This document shows positions 17,369 through 24,738 of a stretch of DNA of 64,000 bases, piece by piece; positions within the stretch are counted from its first letter, which is position 1, and every line of letters starts with the position of its first letter. A program made the position numbers and the translations under genes. The notes under the pieces are model-generated. The model saw only the letters and a program-made list of their open reading frames with translations, did not search any database and was not told the DNA's origin. The stretch spans positions 145,468 through 209,467 of the forward strand of contig CAKUBI010000001.1 in assembly GCA_934636865.1 (NCBI GenBank), read 5' to 3'. The stretch comes from an uncultured Oscillospiraceae bacterium. Lineage in GTDB: Bacteria > Bacillota > Clostridia > Oscillospirales > Oscillospiraceae.

Positions 17369-17851
17369 ATGTTCAGACCCGTTCGAAAGAAGAAAAACGA
17401 GACCGGCCCCGAGAGGGCAAAGGCGCTTCTGCACACGGCCCGCCGCGGCGTGCTGGCAGTCTGCGGCGACGACGGCTACCCCTACGCCGTACCGATCAAT
17501 TTCCTCTATGACGAGGAGAAGCAGGAGATCCTTTTCCACGGCGCGCGCTCGGGACACAAGGTGGACGCGCTGAAAGCGTGCGACAAGGTCTGCTTCACCG
17601 TGATCGGCGGCGAGCAGGTGGAACGCGCGGACGAGGCGTGGGCGCCGTTTTTGGAGAGCGCCGTTGTCTTTGGCCGCTGCGGCCTTATCGCGGACCGGAA
17701 CGAAACGCTCGAGCTGTGCAAAAAATTCGCCATGAAGTACTACCCCACCGAGCAGATGGTGGACGACGAGGTGGCCGCGTCCGGAAAGGCCGTGCAGATG
17801 TTCCGCATCACGATCGAGCACATCAGCGGCAAACGGGTGCAGGAGAAGTAA
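17369..17851 (+). CDS. Pyridoxamine 5'-phosphate oxidase-fold flavoprotein (NimA-like)
   Basis: A 160-aa split-barrel FMN-binding protein of the pyridoxamine-phosphate-oxidase-like family. Diagnostic segments are RGVLAVCGDDGYPYAVPINFLYD at the N-terminus (first strand pair), the basic FHGARSGHKVDALKAC phosphate-contact region and CFTVIGGEQV. Related proteins include NimA-type nitroimidazole reductases and heme-handling HugZ-like proteins. True PNPOx for vitamin B6 is longer, so that role is unlikely. The start has a canonical AAAGGAGG. It is monocistronic, with its own promoter that carries a palindrome and a terminator shared with the tRNA operon. Confidence 0.85.
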   Translation: MFRPVRKKKNETGPERAKALLHTARRGVLAVCGDDGYPYAVPINFLYDEEKQEILFHGARSGHKVDALKACDKVCFTVIGGEQVERADEAWAPFLESAVVFGRCGLIADRNETLELCKKFAMKYYPTEQMVDDEVAASGKAVQMFRITIEHISGKRVQEK

Positions 17852-17866
17852 AGACCCTAAAACGCA

Positions 17867-17897
17867 AAAAAAGAGACGACGCAAGTCGTCTCTTTTT
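17867..17897. terminator. Bidirectional terminator between the PNPOx gene and the tRNA operon
   Basis: AAGAGACGAC (17871-17880), loop GCAA, GTCGTCTCTT, with A-rich left and T5 right flanks. It can end transcription from both sides. Confidence 0.9.
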
Positions 17898-17901
17898 CCT
17901 T

Positions 17902-17978
17902 TGGTGGAGACTGCTGGACTCGAACCAGTGACCTCCTGCGTGTGAAGCAGGCGCTCTAACCAGCTGAGCTAAGCCTCC
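17902..17978 (-). tRNA. tRNA-Val (CAC)
   Basis: 77 nt with encoded CCA. The anticodon loop TTCACAC gives anticodon CAC (codon GUG). The acceptor stem GGAGGCT pairs with AGTCTCC with one G-U. Last gene of a three-tRNA unit. Confidence 0.95.
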
Positions 17979-17987
17979 ATATAAAGG

Positions 17988-18062
17988 TGGTGACCCGTAC
18001 GGGATTCGAACCCATGTTACAGCCGTGAAAGGGCCGTGTCTTAACCACTTGACCAACGGGCC
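17988..18062 (-). tRNA. tRNA-Glu (UUC)
   Basis: 75 nt with encoded CCA. The anticodon loop CTTTCAC gives UUC (codons GAA/GAG). The acceptor GGCCCGT pairs with ACGGGTC. Middle gene of the unit. Confidence 0.95.
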
Positions 18063-18070
18063 ATATGAGA

Positions 18071-18094
18071 CACGGGATGCTTTCGCATCCCGTG
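18071..18094 (-). other. Spacer hairpin between tRNA-Met and tRNA-Glu
   Basis: Perfect 10-bp stem CACGGGATGC / GCATCCCGTG with a TTTC (minus strand GAAA) tetraloop, lying in the transcribed spacer of the tRNA precursor. It has no T tract, so a processing or stabilising role is more likely than termination. Confidence 0.6.
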
Positions 18095-18098
18095 CATC

Positions 18099-18175
18099 TG
18101 GTAGCGGCACCTGGATTTGAACCGGGGACACTGCGGGTATGAACCGCATGCTCTAGCCAGCTGAGCTATGCCGCC
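18099..18175 (-). tRNA. tRNA-Met (CAU), elongator type
   Basis: 77 nt with encoded CCA. The anticodon loop TTCATAC gives CAU. The GGCGGCA...TGCCGCT acceptor and fully paired first base pair argue for elongator rather than initiator; an Ile-lysidine (CAU) tRNA cannot be ruled out. The T stem has one A-C mismatch (CCCGG against CCAGG). First gene of the unit. Confidence 0.9.
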
Positions 18176-18204
18176 AAATATTCCTGCTCGACAGGACAGA
18201 AGCT

Positions 18205-18234
18205 ACTATACCAAATGAAGGAGGGATTTGTCAA
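18205..18234 (-). promoter_or_regulatory. Promoter of the Met-Glu-Val tRNA operon
   Basis: Minus strand TTGACA (18234-18229), 18-bp spacer, TATAGT (18210-18205), about 30 bp before tRNA-Met. Confidence 0.8.
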
Positions 18235-18306
18235 TAGGTTGTCCGAAAAAATTTCAAGTTTTCCCGAAAAATCAGGGGAGAGGGCGCGCCCCCTCCCCTT
18301 TTGCGC

Positions 18307-19566
18307 TCAGCGAACGACGTTTTTTCCCTCGGACCAGACGGCGGCGATGTTGCGGCGGTGCATCATGTAGATCGCGCGCTCGAAGCGCTCGCGCACCGTG
18401 AGTGGATGGGCGGACTCGGTAAAGTCGGAGTCGTCCACCACAATGGCGTGGAGCCTGTCGCCGGGGGTGAAGCTGCCGTGGCCGCCGAAGTACTCGTGCC
18501 CCGCCGTGGAGCCGAGATAGTAGCCCTCCTCCACGGTCAGGAATTCATCTCTGCCGTCGGTCTGCATGTGGCGGAACTTCGACGCGCGGATGGACATGGT
18601 GATGACCTTGTTCATCGCGAGCAGCGCTCCGCCGGCGATGTCGGACCCGAGCGTGACGAGGTTCCCCTCGCGCAGCAGCGTCCGCACCGGGGCGACGCCC
18701 GAGCAGATGTTGATGTTCGACCCCGCGCAGTGGGCGGTCACAACGCCATGCTCTCGCATGGCCTCGCGCTCGCGCTCGTCGGAGTGGACGCAGTGGGCCA
18801 TGACGGTGTGGTCGTTCCAGAGGCCCGCGCGGTCGTAGCTCTCCCAGTACTGTTTGCACGCGGGGCAGAGCTCCTTGACCCAGGCGATCTCGCCGGTGTT
18901 TTCGGACAGGTGCGACTGGACGTACAGCCCGCGCTCGCGCGCGAGATCACCCAGCCAGCGCATCAGCTCATCCGTGCACGAGGGGGTGAAGCGCGGCGTC
19001 AGGATGGGTCTGACGGTCTGGAAGCGCTTGCATTCCTCGAGCCAGCGCAGCGTTTCGCGCTTGGACTGCCCGGTCGTTTCCTGGAGCTCCGGGCTGCCGT
19101 TCCGGTCCATATTGACCTTGCCGACATAGCCCGTCACGCCCGCCCGTTCAAGCTCCTCCATCAGAATGAGCGTCGCGTCCGTGTGGAGGGACGAGAACAT
19201 GCACACGCGCGTCGTGCCGCTCGTGATGAGGTCGCTTGCGAGCTTTCGGTAGATGCGGCGGGCATAACCGGTGTCCTGAAAACGCGCTTCGGTCTTGAAG
19301 GTGTAGGTGTTGAGCCAGTCGATCAGCGGCAGGTCCATGCCCATGCCGAGCATGGGATACTGCGGCGCGTGCAGGTGCATATCGACGAACGACGGCATGA
19401 TGAGGCTCTCGCCGTAGTCGATGATCTCCGCGTCGGCGTGCTGCGGCACGGACGTTTCAACGCTCAAAATGCTGCCGCTATCGTCGAGCACAAGGCAGCC
19501 GTGCTCGGTGATGTCGAGCGCGCCGAGCGTAGGCGCGGCGACGAGGTGGCCCTTGAGGATCTTCAT
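18307..19566 (-). CDS. guaD: Guanine deaminase
   Basis: A 419-aa amidohydrolase-superfamily enzyme converting guanine to xanthine and ammonia. Zinc and substrate motifs are in order: HLHAPQY (His64, His66; APQY is typical of guanine deaminases), TPRFTPSC (substrate Arg region), QSHLSEN (His and Glu), MAHCVHSDE (His) and LGSDIAGG (Asp). The start (MKILKGH) follows AAAAGGAG; the open frame runs 54 codons further upstream only because it passes through the riboswitch. Expression is governed by a guanine-class aptamer and terminator in the leader. Product xanthine is the substrate of xpt encoded 1.5 kb away on the other strand. Confidence 0.92.
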   Translation of the reverse strand: MKILKGHLVAAPTLGALDITEHGCLVLDDSGSILSVETSVPQHADAEIIDYGESLIMPSFVDMHLHAPQYPMLGMGMDLPLIDWLNTYTFKTEARFQDTGYARRIYRKLASDLITSGTTRVCMFSSLHTDATLILMEELERAGVTGYVGKVNMDRNGSPELQETTGQSKRETLRWLEECKRFQTVRPILTPRFTPSCTDELMRWLGDLARERGLYVQSHLSENTGEIAWVKELCPACKQYWESYDRAGLWNDHTVMAHCVHSDEREREAMREHGVVTAHCAGSNINICSGVAPVRTLLREGNLVTLGSDIAGGALLAMNKVITMSIRASKFRHMQTDGRDEFLTVEEGYYLGSTAGHEYFGGHGSFTPGDRLHAIVVDDSDFTESAHPLTVRERFERAIYMMHRRNIAAVWSEGKNVVR

Positions 19567-19597
19567 GAAAATCACTCCTTTTGGAAAATAGCAAAAG

Positions 19598-19701
19598 AAA
19601 AAAGTGTCCCTTCGAAGCTTCCCTTCGAAGAAACACCCATAGCAGGACCTTTCGGCGGCCCCGTAGAAACTTTCGCGCCAAATAAGCGAAATTATATGAG
19701 C
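19598..19701 (-). promoter_or_regulatory. Guanine riboswitch with intrinsic terminator, controlling guaD
   Basis: Read on the minus strand. P1 is GCTCATA (19701-19695) with TATGGGT (19641-19635). P2 is TTTCGC/GCGAAA with a loop ending TTTGG. The invariant junction is GTTTCTAC. P3 is GGGCC/GGTCC with loop GCCGAAA, whose CC can pair with the GG of loop 2. The specificity base before TATGGG is C, which indicates guanine/hypoxanthine rather than adenine. Downstream, a 14-bp stem (19636-19623 with 19617-19604) is followed by T6 (19603-19598). The 5' arm of this terminator shares its first bases with the P1 3' arm. Confidence 0.88.
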
Positions 19702-19718
19702 TTTTTTCCTCTGCCCCA

Positions 19719-19747
19719 AGGATACCACGCCGCGGCGGGAAATGCAA
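19719..19747 (-). promoter_or_regulatory. Promoter of the guaD riboswitch transcript
   Basis: Minus strand TTGCAT (19747-19742), 17-bp spacer, TATCCT (19724-19719). It starts the RNA about 15 bases before the aptamer. Confidence 0.7.
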
Positions 19748-19750
19748 GCG

Positions 19751-19779
19751 GTCTATCCTAAGCGCAGGGCGCATAGGAT
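19751..19779 (+). promoter_or_regulatory. Possible sigma-E-type sporulation promoter of spoIIP
   Basis: GTCTAT (19751-19756), 15-bp gap, CATAGGAT (19772-19779). It partly matches the mother-cell sigma-E pattern (ATA-type -35, CATA-type -10) at the right place for spoIIP. No housekeeping promoter is seen. Weak evidence. Confidence 0.35.
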
Positions 19780-19800
19780 GGGGACAAGAGGTGAGGAACG

Positions 19801-20961
19801 ATGCAGAAGAACCGGACAAGACGGGCGGCGCGCACGATCTGCTCGCTCTCGCTCGCGGCGGCGACGCTGTGGGGCGTGGGCGTGACGGCCCCGGCAAAGG
19901 ACGCGCGCTCGGCCCTGCGGGCGCTGCGCCGGGGCAGCGGCGTGAGCGTGATGCTGCTTGAATGGGAGCGCGGCGGCGCGGGAACGGACGCGCTCAGCGC
20001 GCCGTCGGCGCTGGCGCTGCGCATGACGCCGCTTTTGCGCGCGGGGGAAGCGAGCGTCGCGCAGGCGTGGTCGGCGGAGCTGGAGCAGCCGCCGGACGAG
20101 ACCGCGCAGGACGGACAGGACGAGGAGGAGAACACGGTGCTCTCCCAGCCCGTGACCAGCGGCGAGCTGGTTGTGACGGAAAACGGCGTGGCGGCGCGCA
20201 CGCTCAGGCCCTCCGACCCCTCGGGTTACACGGTGTATGGGAATGTGTACATCAACAACGGCTCGGACGCGGCGCTGGACGCGTCCATGCTCGACGGTGC
20301 CTACGCCGCGTCGCTCGGGGCCGCGGGGCCGCAGGTGCTCATTCTCCACACCCACGCGACCGAGAGCTACACCATGCCCGCGGGGTCTGAATACGAGGCG
20401 TCCGACACCTTCCGCACGACGGATACGCGCTGCAACATGGTCCGCATCGGCGATGAGATGGAGCAGGTGCTCACCGCCGCGGGCATCGGCGTCGTGCACG
20501 ACCGCACGCTCTACGATTACCCGAGCTATTCCGGCTCCTACGACCGCTCGCTCAGGGCCATCGAGGACTACCTTGCGAAATACCCGACGATCTCGTTCGT
20601 GCTCGACGTGCACCGCGACGCGGTGCAGGACGCAAGCGGCAACCAGTTCAAGCTCCTCTGCGGCGAGGATAAAAACGCCGCGCAGCTCGAATTCGTCATC
20701 GGCTCGAACGGCGGAGGACTGAGCCACGACCACTGGCGCGAGAATTTGAAGCTTGCCTGCGCCGTGCAGGAAACGCTCTATGCGGACTACCCCACGCTCA
20801 TGCGCCCCATCGCCGTGCGAAACTCGCGCTACAACCAGTTCAAGACCACAGGCTCGCTTCTGGTCGAGGTCGGCACGGCGGGCAATTCGCTCGAGGAGGC
20901 CGTCAACGCCGGGCGGCTTTTTGCCGCGGGCTTTGCCAAAACGATACAAAAGCAGGGATAA
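19801..20961 (+). CDS. spoIIP: Stage II sporulation protein P (peptidoglycan hydrolase)
   Basis: A 386-aa exported protein with an N-terminal membrane/signal segment (about residues 8-33), an Ala/Glu-rich linker and a C-terminal SpoIIP domain. That domain shows the amidase-fold motifs LILHTHATESY (metal His and Glu), SFVLDVHRDAV (His) and LLVEVGTAGNSLEEA (catalytic Glu). SpoIIP works with SpoIID and SpoIIM to cut septal peptidoglycan during engulfment of the forespore. The gene marks the organism as a potential endospore former. gpr, its usual partner in Bacillus, is not adjacent. The ribosome site is GAGGTGAGG. Confidence 0.93.
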   Translation: MQKNRTRRAARTICSLSLAAATLWGVGVTAPAKDARSALRALRRGSGVSVMLLEWERGGAGTDALSAPSALALRMTPLLRAGEASVAQAWSAELEQPPDETAQDGQDEEENTVLSQPVTSGELVVTENGVAARTLRPSDPSGYTVYGNVYINNGSDAALDASMLDGAYAASLGAAGPQVLILHTHATESYTMPAGSEYEASDTFRTTDTRCNMVRIGDEMEQVLTAAGIGVVHDRTLYDYPSYSGSYDRSLRAIEDYLAKYPTISFVLDVHRDAVQDASGNQFKLLCGEDKNAAQLEFVIGSNGGGLSHDHWRENLKLACAVQETLYADYPTLMRPIAVRNSRYNQFKTTGSLLVEVGTAGNSLEEAVNAGRLFAAGFAKTIQKQG

Positions 20962-21030
20962 ACGCCCCTTTGTCGCCGGAATAGACGGAAAGGACCAAAA
21001 AAAGATCAAATTCTTGTCAAAGTTGCCGTG

Positions 21031-21059
21031 TTGCATTCTGCACAAAAATCCTGTTTAAT
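21031..21059 (+). promoter_or_regulatory. Promoter of xpt
   Basis: TTGCAT (21031-21036), 17-bp spacer, TTTAAT (21054-21059). The leader to the start codon is only about 40 nt, with no room for a purine aptamer. Confidence 0.7.
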
Positions 21060-21103
21060 GGGAGTTACCATCAATTCAGAAATTCCATTCAGGAGGGTAT
21101 TCC

Positions 21104-21682
21104 ATGCAGCTGCTTCAGGATCGCATCCGCCGCGAGGGCAGAGTTTTGCCCGGCAATATCGTCAAGGTCGACGGATTTCTCAATCACCGCGTCGATACCC
21201 GTCTGCTCGAGGACATCGCAGACGAGTTCGCCAAGTATTTTGACACCAGCAAGATCACCGTCGTGCTGACGGCGGAGGCCAGCGGCATCGCGCTCGCGAC
21301 CGTCTGCGCGCAGAAGTACGGCGTGCCCATGCTCTTCGCCAAGAAGGCCAAGAGCGACAACATCGAAAGCGGCCTTTACCAGAGCGAGGTGTTTTCCTAC
21401 ACCTACAAGAAAAAGGTCACGCTGCTCGTCTCCCAGGAGTGGCTGAACGCGGACGACCATGTCCTTATCATCGACGACTTCATGGCCAACGGTTTTGCCG
21501 TGCAGGGCCTTGTCGATATCGTCAACGCCGCGGGCGCAAAGCTCGAGGGCATCGGCATCGCCGTGGAAAAGGGCTTCCAGGGCGGCGGCGACCGCTTCCG
21601 CGCGAGCGGCATCCCCTACAAGGCTCTCGCCGTCATTGAAAAGGCGGACGAGAACGGATTTGTGTTCCGCGAGGAGGACTAA
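21104..21682 (+). CDS. xpt: Xanthine phosphoribosyltransferase
   Basis: A 192-aa type I phosphoribosyltransferase making XMP from xanthine and PRPP. Typical Xpt features are VDGFLNHRVDTRLLEDIADEF-type N-terminus (about residues 23-43), VVLTAEASGIALA, the FAKKAKSDNI segment and the PRPP loop VLIIDDFMANGFAV, where the usual second acidic pair is present. It has a strong AGGAGGG ribosome site. In many Firmicutes xpt itself is under a guanine riboswitch; here it is not, and the riboswitch sits on guaD instead. Together guaD and xpt give a guanine to xanthine to XMP route. Confidence 0.95.
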   Translation: MQLLQDRIRREGRVLPGNIVKVDGFLNHRVDTRLLEDIADEFAKYFDTSKITVVLTAEASGIALATVCAQKYGVPMLFAKKAKSDNIESGLYQSEVFSYTYKKKVTLLVSQEWLNADDHVLIIDDFMANGFAVQGLVDIVNAAGAKLEGIGIAVEKGFQGGGDRFRASGIPYKALAVIEKADENGFVFREED

Positions 21683-21690
21683 GCACCTGA

Positions 21691-21724
21691 AAAAAGAGGA
21701 CGGCCAGCCGCCGTCCTCTTTTTT
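21691..21724. terminator. Bidirectional terminator after xpt
   Basis: GAGGACGGC (21696-21704) pairs with GCCGTCCTC (21710-21718), with A5-6 and T6 flanks, between convergent genes. Confidence 0.92.
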
Positions 21725-21729
21725 AATCC

Positions 21730-22515
21730 CTACAGCCGGTAGAGCGCGGGCCTTCTGTCGTGAAAGACGGGGACGCTGGCGCGCAGCGGCGCGATGCAGG
21801 AAAGATCCAGACCGGCGGAGACGATCTCCTCCTCCCCGCTTCCCTGCGCAAGGACGGTGCCCAGCGGGTCGATGATGCGCGAAAAGCCGCCGTAGCGCAC
21901 GCCGCCGCGCTCGCCGCAGGCGTTGCAGGAGACCACGAACAGCTGGTTTTCGATCGCGCGGGCGGCGGTGAGCGTCTCCCAGTGGTACTGCCGCGCGGCG
22001 GTCCACTGGGCGGGCAGGAATATGACCTGCGCGCCGCGCAGCGCCAGTGTGCGCCACAGCTCGGGAAAGCGCACCTCGTAGCAGATGAGAAGGCCGCAGC
22101 GCACGCCGTCGAGCGTGAAGGTGACGAGATGGTCGCCGGGGGTGTAGACCTCGTGCTCGCCCATGGGCGTGAAGGGATGGGTCTTGTCATACTCGGCGAT
22201 GCACGCGCCCGCGCGGTCGAAGACGCAGGCGGTGTTGAAAATTTTCCCGCCGCGCTGGTTCGACACGCTGCCGGCGACAAGATTGACGTTCAGCTCGCGC
22301 GCGAGCGGCGAAAACCGTGCGCGCACGGCTGCGGCATTCTCATCGCACGCCGCGGCGAGATCGCCTTCCGGCATGAAGCCGGTGTTCCACGTCTCGGGCA
22401 GAACGATGACGTCCGGCGCGCCCTCCGCCGCGCGGCGGATAAGCGCTTCGGCGCGGTCAAAATTCGCCGCGCTCTCAAGCGAGCGCATGTTCATCTGGAT
22501 GACGCTGACCTTCAT
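21730..22515 (-). CDS. Carbon-nitrogen hydrolase (nitrilase superfamily, omega-amidase-like)
   Basis: A 261-aa cytoplasmic amidase with the Glu-Lys-Cys triad: Glu in IVLPETWNTGF, Lys in YDKTHPF and Cys in GLLICYEVRFPELWR. The closing segment GFSRIIDPLGTVLA fits the branch containing omega-amidase and YafV-like proteins, which hydrolyse alpha-ketoglutaramate or alpha-ketosuccinamate. The exact substrate is not shown. The start MKVSVIQ has GGAGG eight bases upstream; a TTG five codons earlier lies within the ribosome site and is rejected. Single gene with a strong own promoter. Confidence 0.88.
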   Translation of the reverse strand: MKVSVIQMNMRSLESAANFDRAEALIRRAAEGAPDVIVLPETWNTGFMPEGDLAAACDENAAAVRARFSPLARELNVNLVAGSVSNQRGGKIFNTACVFDRAGACIAEYDKTHPFTPMGEHEVYTPGDHLVTFTLDGVRCGLLICYEVRFPELWRTLALRGAQVIFLPAQWTAARQYHWETLTAARAIENQLFVVSCNACGERGGVRYGGFSRIIDPLGTVLAQGSGEEEIVSAGLDLSCIAPLRASVPVFHDRRPALYRL

Positions 22516-22544
22516 GACGGTATCCTCCAAAACGTTTTTTCTCC

Positions 22545-22573
22545 ATTATACGAAAAAGAGAGAACGATTGCAA
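22545..22573 (-). promoter_or_regulatory. Promoter of the nitrilase-family gene
   Basis: Minus strand TTGCAA (22573-22568), 17-bp spacer, TATAAT (22550-22545). Confidence 0.82.
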
Positions 22574-22578
22574 CACGG

Positions 22579-22610
22579 CGAAAAAGGACGGCCAAAGCCG
22601 TCCTTTTTCG
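22579..22610. terminator. Terminator-like hairpin upstream of the nitrilase promoter
   Basis: CGAAAAAGGACGGC (22579-22592), loop CAAA, GCCGTCCTTTTTCG (22597-22610). It ends any transcript arriving from the ATPase side. Confidence 0.85.
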
Positions 22611-22611
22611 T

Positions 22612-22770
22612 ATAGAAGCTGTTGTCAAAAAGCGTCGCAGACTTTGCGCCGCGCACGGCGCAAATAAATTCAAATCGTTTTTTGGAACGACATGTGCGTG
22701 CCCAAAAACACTCTGCACGGAGCGAACGTGCGCGCCTTTGGCGCGTGCGCTGAGCGCAGTGAAATCCTGC
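22612..22770. repeat. Non-coding hairpin-rich spacer, possible dispersed repeat
   Basis: About 160 bases with no plausible gene. Contains TTTGCGCC-N6-GGCGCAAA (22643-22664) and CGCGCC-TTT-GGCGCG (22731-22745), plus further GCGC-rich short stems. Its position between two terminators and its stem density suggest a REP-like or mobile repeat, but a second copy in this window was not found. Confidence 0.35.
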
Positions 22771-22799
22771 TCAAAAAACTGACACCGTCAGTTTTTTGA
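22771..22799 (-). terminator. Terminator overlapping the stop codon of the P-type ATPase gene
   Basis: Minus strand TCAAAAAACTGA, loop CGGTG, TCAGTTTTTTGA. The left arm contains the last codons and the TGA stop. Confidence 0.88.
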
Positions 22800-24674
22800 A
22801 GTGCTCAATGCGCGTATCGCATTGAGCACCGCCAAGACCATCACGCCGACGTCGGCGAAGATGCCCATCCACATGTTCGCAATGCCGATGGCGACGAGAA
22901 GCAAACACGTGAGCTTCACGCCGAGGGAGAATACAATGTTCTCGTGCACGATGCGCAGGCACTTGCGCGAGATCTGGATGCCCTTGGCGATCTTCATCGG
23001 ATCGTCGTCCATGAGCACCACGTCGGCGGCCTCGATGGCGGCGTCGGAGCCCATCGCGCCCATGGCGATGCCGATATCCGCGCGGGAGAGCACGGGCGCG
23101 TCGTTGATGCCGTCGCCGACGAAGGCGAGGCAGTTGCCCTCCGCCTTTTCGCCGATCAGGTGCTCGACCTGCGCGACCTTGTCGCCGGGGAGCAGCTCGG
23201 AATAGACCTCGTCCACGCCCAGCTCCTGTGCCACATGCTCGGCGACCTTCTTGATATCGCCCGTGAGCATGACGGTCTTTTTAACGCCCGCGCGCCTGAG
23301 CGCCGCGATGGCGTCGCGCGCGTCGCTCTTGACCACGTCGGAAATGACGATGTGACCGGCGTACCGGCCGTCCACGGCCATGTGGACGATCGTGCCGACG
23401 CTGCGGCACTCCTGCCACTTCACGGCAAGCTCGTCCATGAGCTTGCCGTTGCCCGCGGCGACGCTGTGCCCATCGACCGTCGCGACCACGCCGCGGCCGC
23501 TGCGCTCTTCAATGTTCGTCACGCGCGAGCGGTCGAGCGCCGCGCCGCAGGCCTTCTGCAGGCTCTTGCTGATCGGGTGCGAGGACGCGCACTCGGCGAG
23601 CGCCGCGTATTCAAGCAGCTTGTGGTCCTCCATGGGGCTGTGGTGCACGCCCGTGACCTCGAACACGCCCTGCGTGAGCGTGCCGGTTTTGTCGAACACG
23701 ACGACCTTCGTCTTGGACAGGGCCTCTAAGTAGTTCGAGCCCTTGATGAGGATGCCCTCGTGACTCGCGCCGCCAAGGCCCGCGAAAAAGCTCAGCGGGA
23801 TGCTGATGACCAGCGCGCAGGGACAGGAAATGACAAGGAACGTGAGCGCGCGGTAGACCCAGACGCCCCACGCGGCGGCATTTCCCATCAGCAGGTTCAC
23901 AAGCGGGGGCAGGATCGCGAGCGCCAGCGCGCCGTAGCACACGGCGGGCGTGTAGACGCGCGCAAAGCGGGAGATGAAGTTCTCCGAGCGGGACTTGTGC
24001 GAGCTGGAGTTTTCCACAAGCTCGAGGATCTTCGACACCGTGGATTCGCCGAAGGCCTTCGTGGTTCTGATCTTCAGAACGCCCGTCATGTTGATGCAGC
24101 CGCTGATGATCTCGTCGCCCGCCATCACGTCGCGCGGCAGGCTCTCGCCCGTCAGCGCCGCGGTGTTGAGCGTGGACGTGCCCTCGACGACCGTGCCGTC
24201 GAGCGGCACCTTCTCGCCCGGCTGGACCACGATCACCGTGCCGACCGAGACCTCGTCGGGATCGACCTGCTCGAGCCTGCCGCCGCGCTCGATGTTGGCG
24301 TAGTCGGGGCGGATGTCCATCAGCGCCGTGATGTTGCGGCGCGACTTGCCGACGGCGTAGCTCTGGAACAGCTCGCCGATCTGGTAGAAGAGCATGACGG
24401 CCACGGCCTCGTCGTAGTCGCCGCTCTTCTGATAGATGGCCAGCGCGATCGCGCCGATCGTGGCGACGGCCATCAGAAAGTTCTCATCGAACACCTGATG
24501 GTTGCGGATGCCCTTCCATGCCTTGCGCAGGATGTCGTAGCCGATGGTGACGTAGGAGACGGCGTAGAGCAGCGTGGAGACAAGCATCGGCAGCGGCGCG
24601 AACTTCGCGATCAGGAACAGCGCCGCCGCAATGAGAATGCGGCAGAGCATTTTTTTCTGCTTTTTCGTCATCAA
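22788..24674 (-). CDS. Heavy-metal P1B-type ATPase (Zn/Cd/Pb class)
   Basis: A 628-aa metal-exporting P-type ATPase. Order: N-terminal membrane helices without an HMA domain, A domain with TGES (TAALTGESLPRD), the metal-binding CPC in ISCPCALVISIPL, phosphorylation site DKTGTLT, the HP motif of the nucleotide domain (ASSHPIS), VMLTGD and the hinge VGDGINDAPVL. CPC followed by SFFAGLGGASHEGILIKG is typical of the zinc/cadmium branch (CadA/ZntA) rather than the copper one. The metal-binding domain is supplied as a separate protein by the preceding gene. The start follows AAAGGAGG. It is divergent from an ArsR-type regulator, which points to metal-induced resistance. Confidence 0.93.
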   Translation of the reverse strand: MMTKKQKKMLCRILIAAALFLIAKFAPLPMLVSTLLYAVSYVTIGYDILRKAWKGIRNHQVFDENFLMAVATIGAIALAIYQKSGDYDEAVAVMLFYQIGELFQSYAVGKSRRNITALMDIRPDYANIERGGRLEQVDPDEVSVGTVIVVQPGEKVPLDGTVVEGTSTLNTAALTGESLPRDVMAGDEIISGCINMTGVLKIRTTKAFGESTVSKILELVENSSSHKSRSENFISRFARVYTPAVCYGALALAILPPLVNLLMGNAAAWGVWVYRALTFLVISCPCALVISIPLSFFAGLGGASHEGILIKGSNYLEALSKTKVVVFDKTGTLTQGVFEVTGVHHSPMEDHKLLEYAALAECASSHPISKSLQKACGAALDRSRVTNIEERSGRGVVATVDGHSVAAGNGKLMDELAVKWQECRSVGTIVHMAVDGRYAGHIVISDVVKSDARDAIAALRRAGVKKTVMLTGDIKKVAEHVAQELGVDEVYSELLPGDKVAQVEHLIGEKAEGNCLAFVGDGINDAPVLSRADIGIAMGAMGSDAAIEAADVVLMDDDPMKIAKGIQISRKCLRIVHENIVFSLGVKLTCLLLVAIGIANMWMGIFADVGVMVLAVLNAIRALSTSKN

Positions 24675-24738
24675 AATGACCTCCTTTCAAAAAAGTGCCC
24701 CGGCGCATTCGTCCGGGGCGGCAGGCGGTGACGCGGTC

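Noticed and set aside
21000-21104. A purine riboswitch in front of xpt was looked for.
   Set aside because: The promoter at 21031-21059 leaves about 40 nt of leader, too short for the aptamer, and the GTTTCTAC core is absent.
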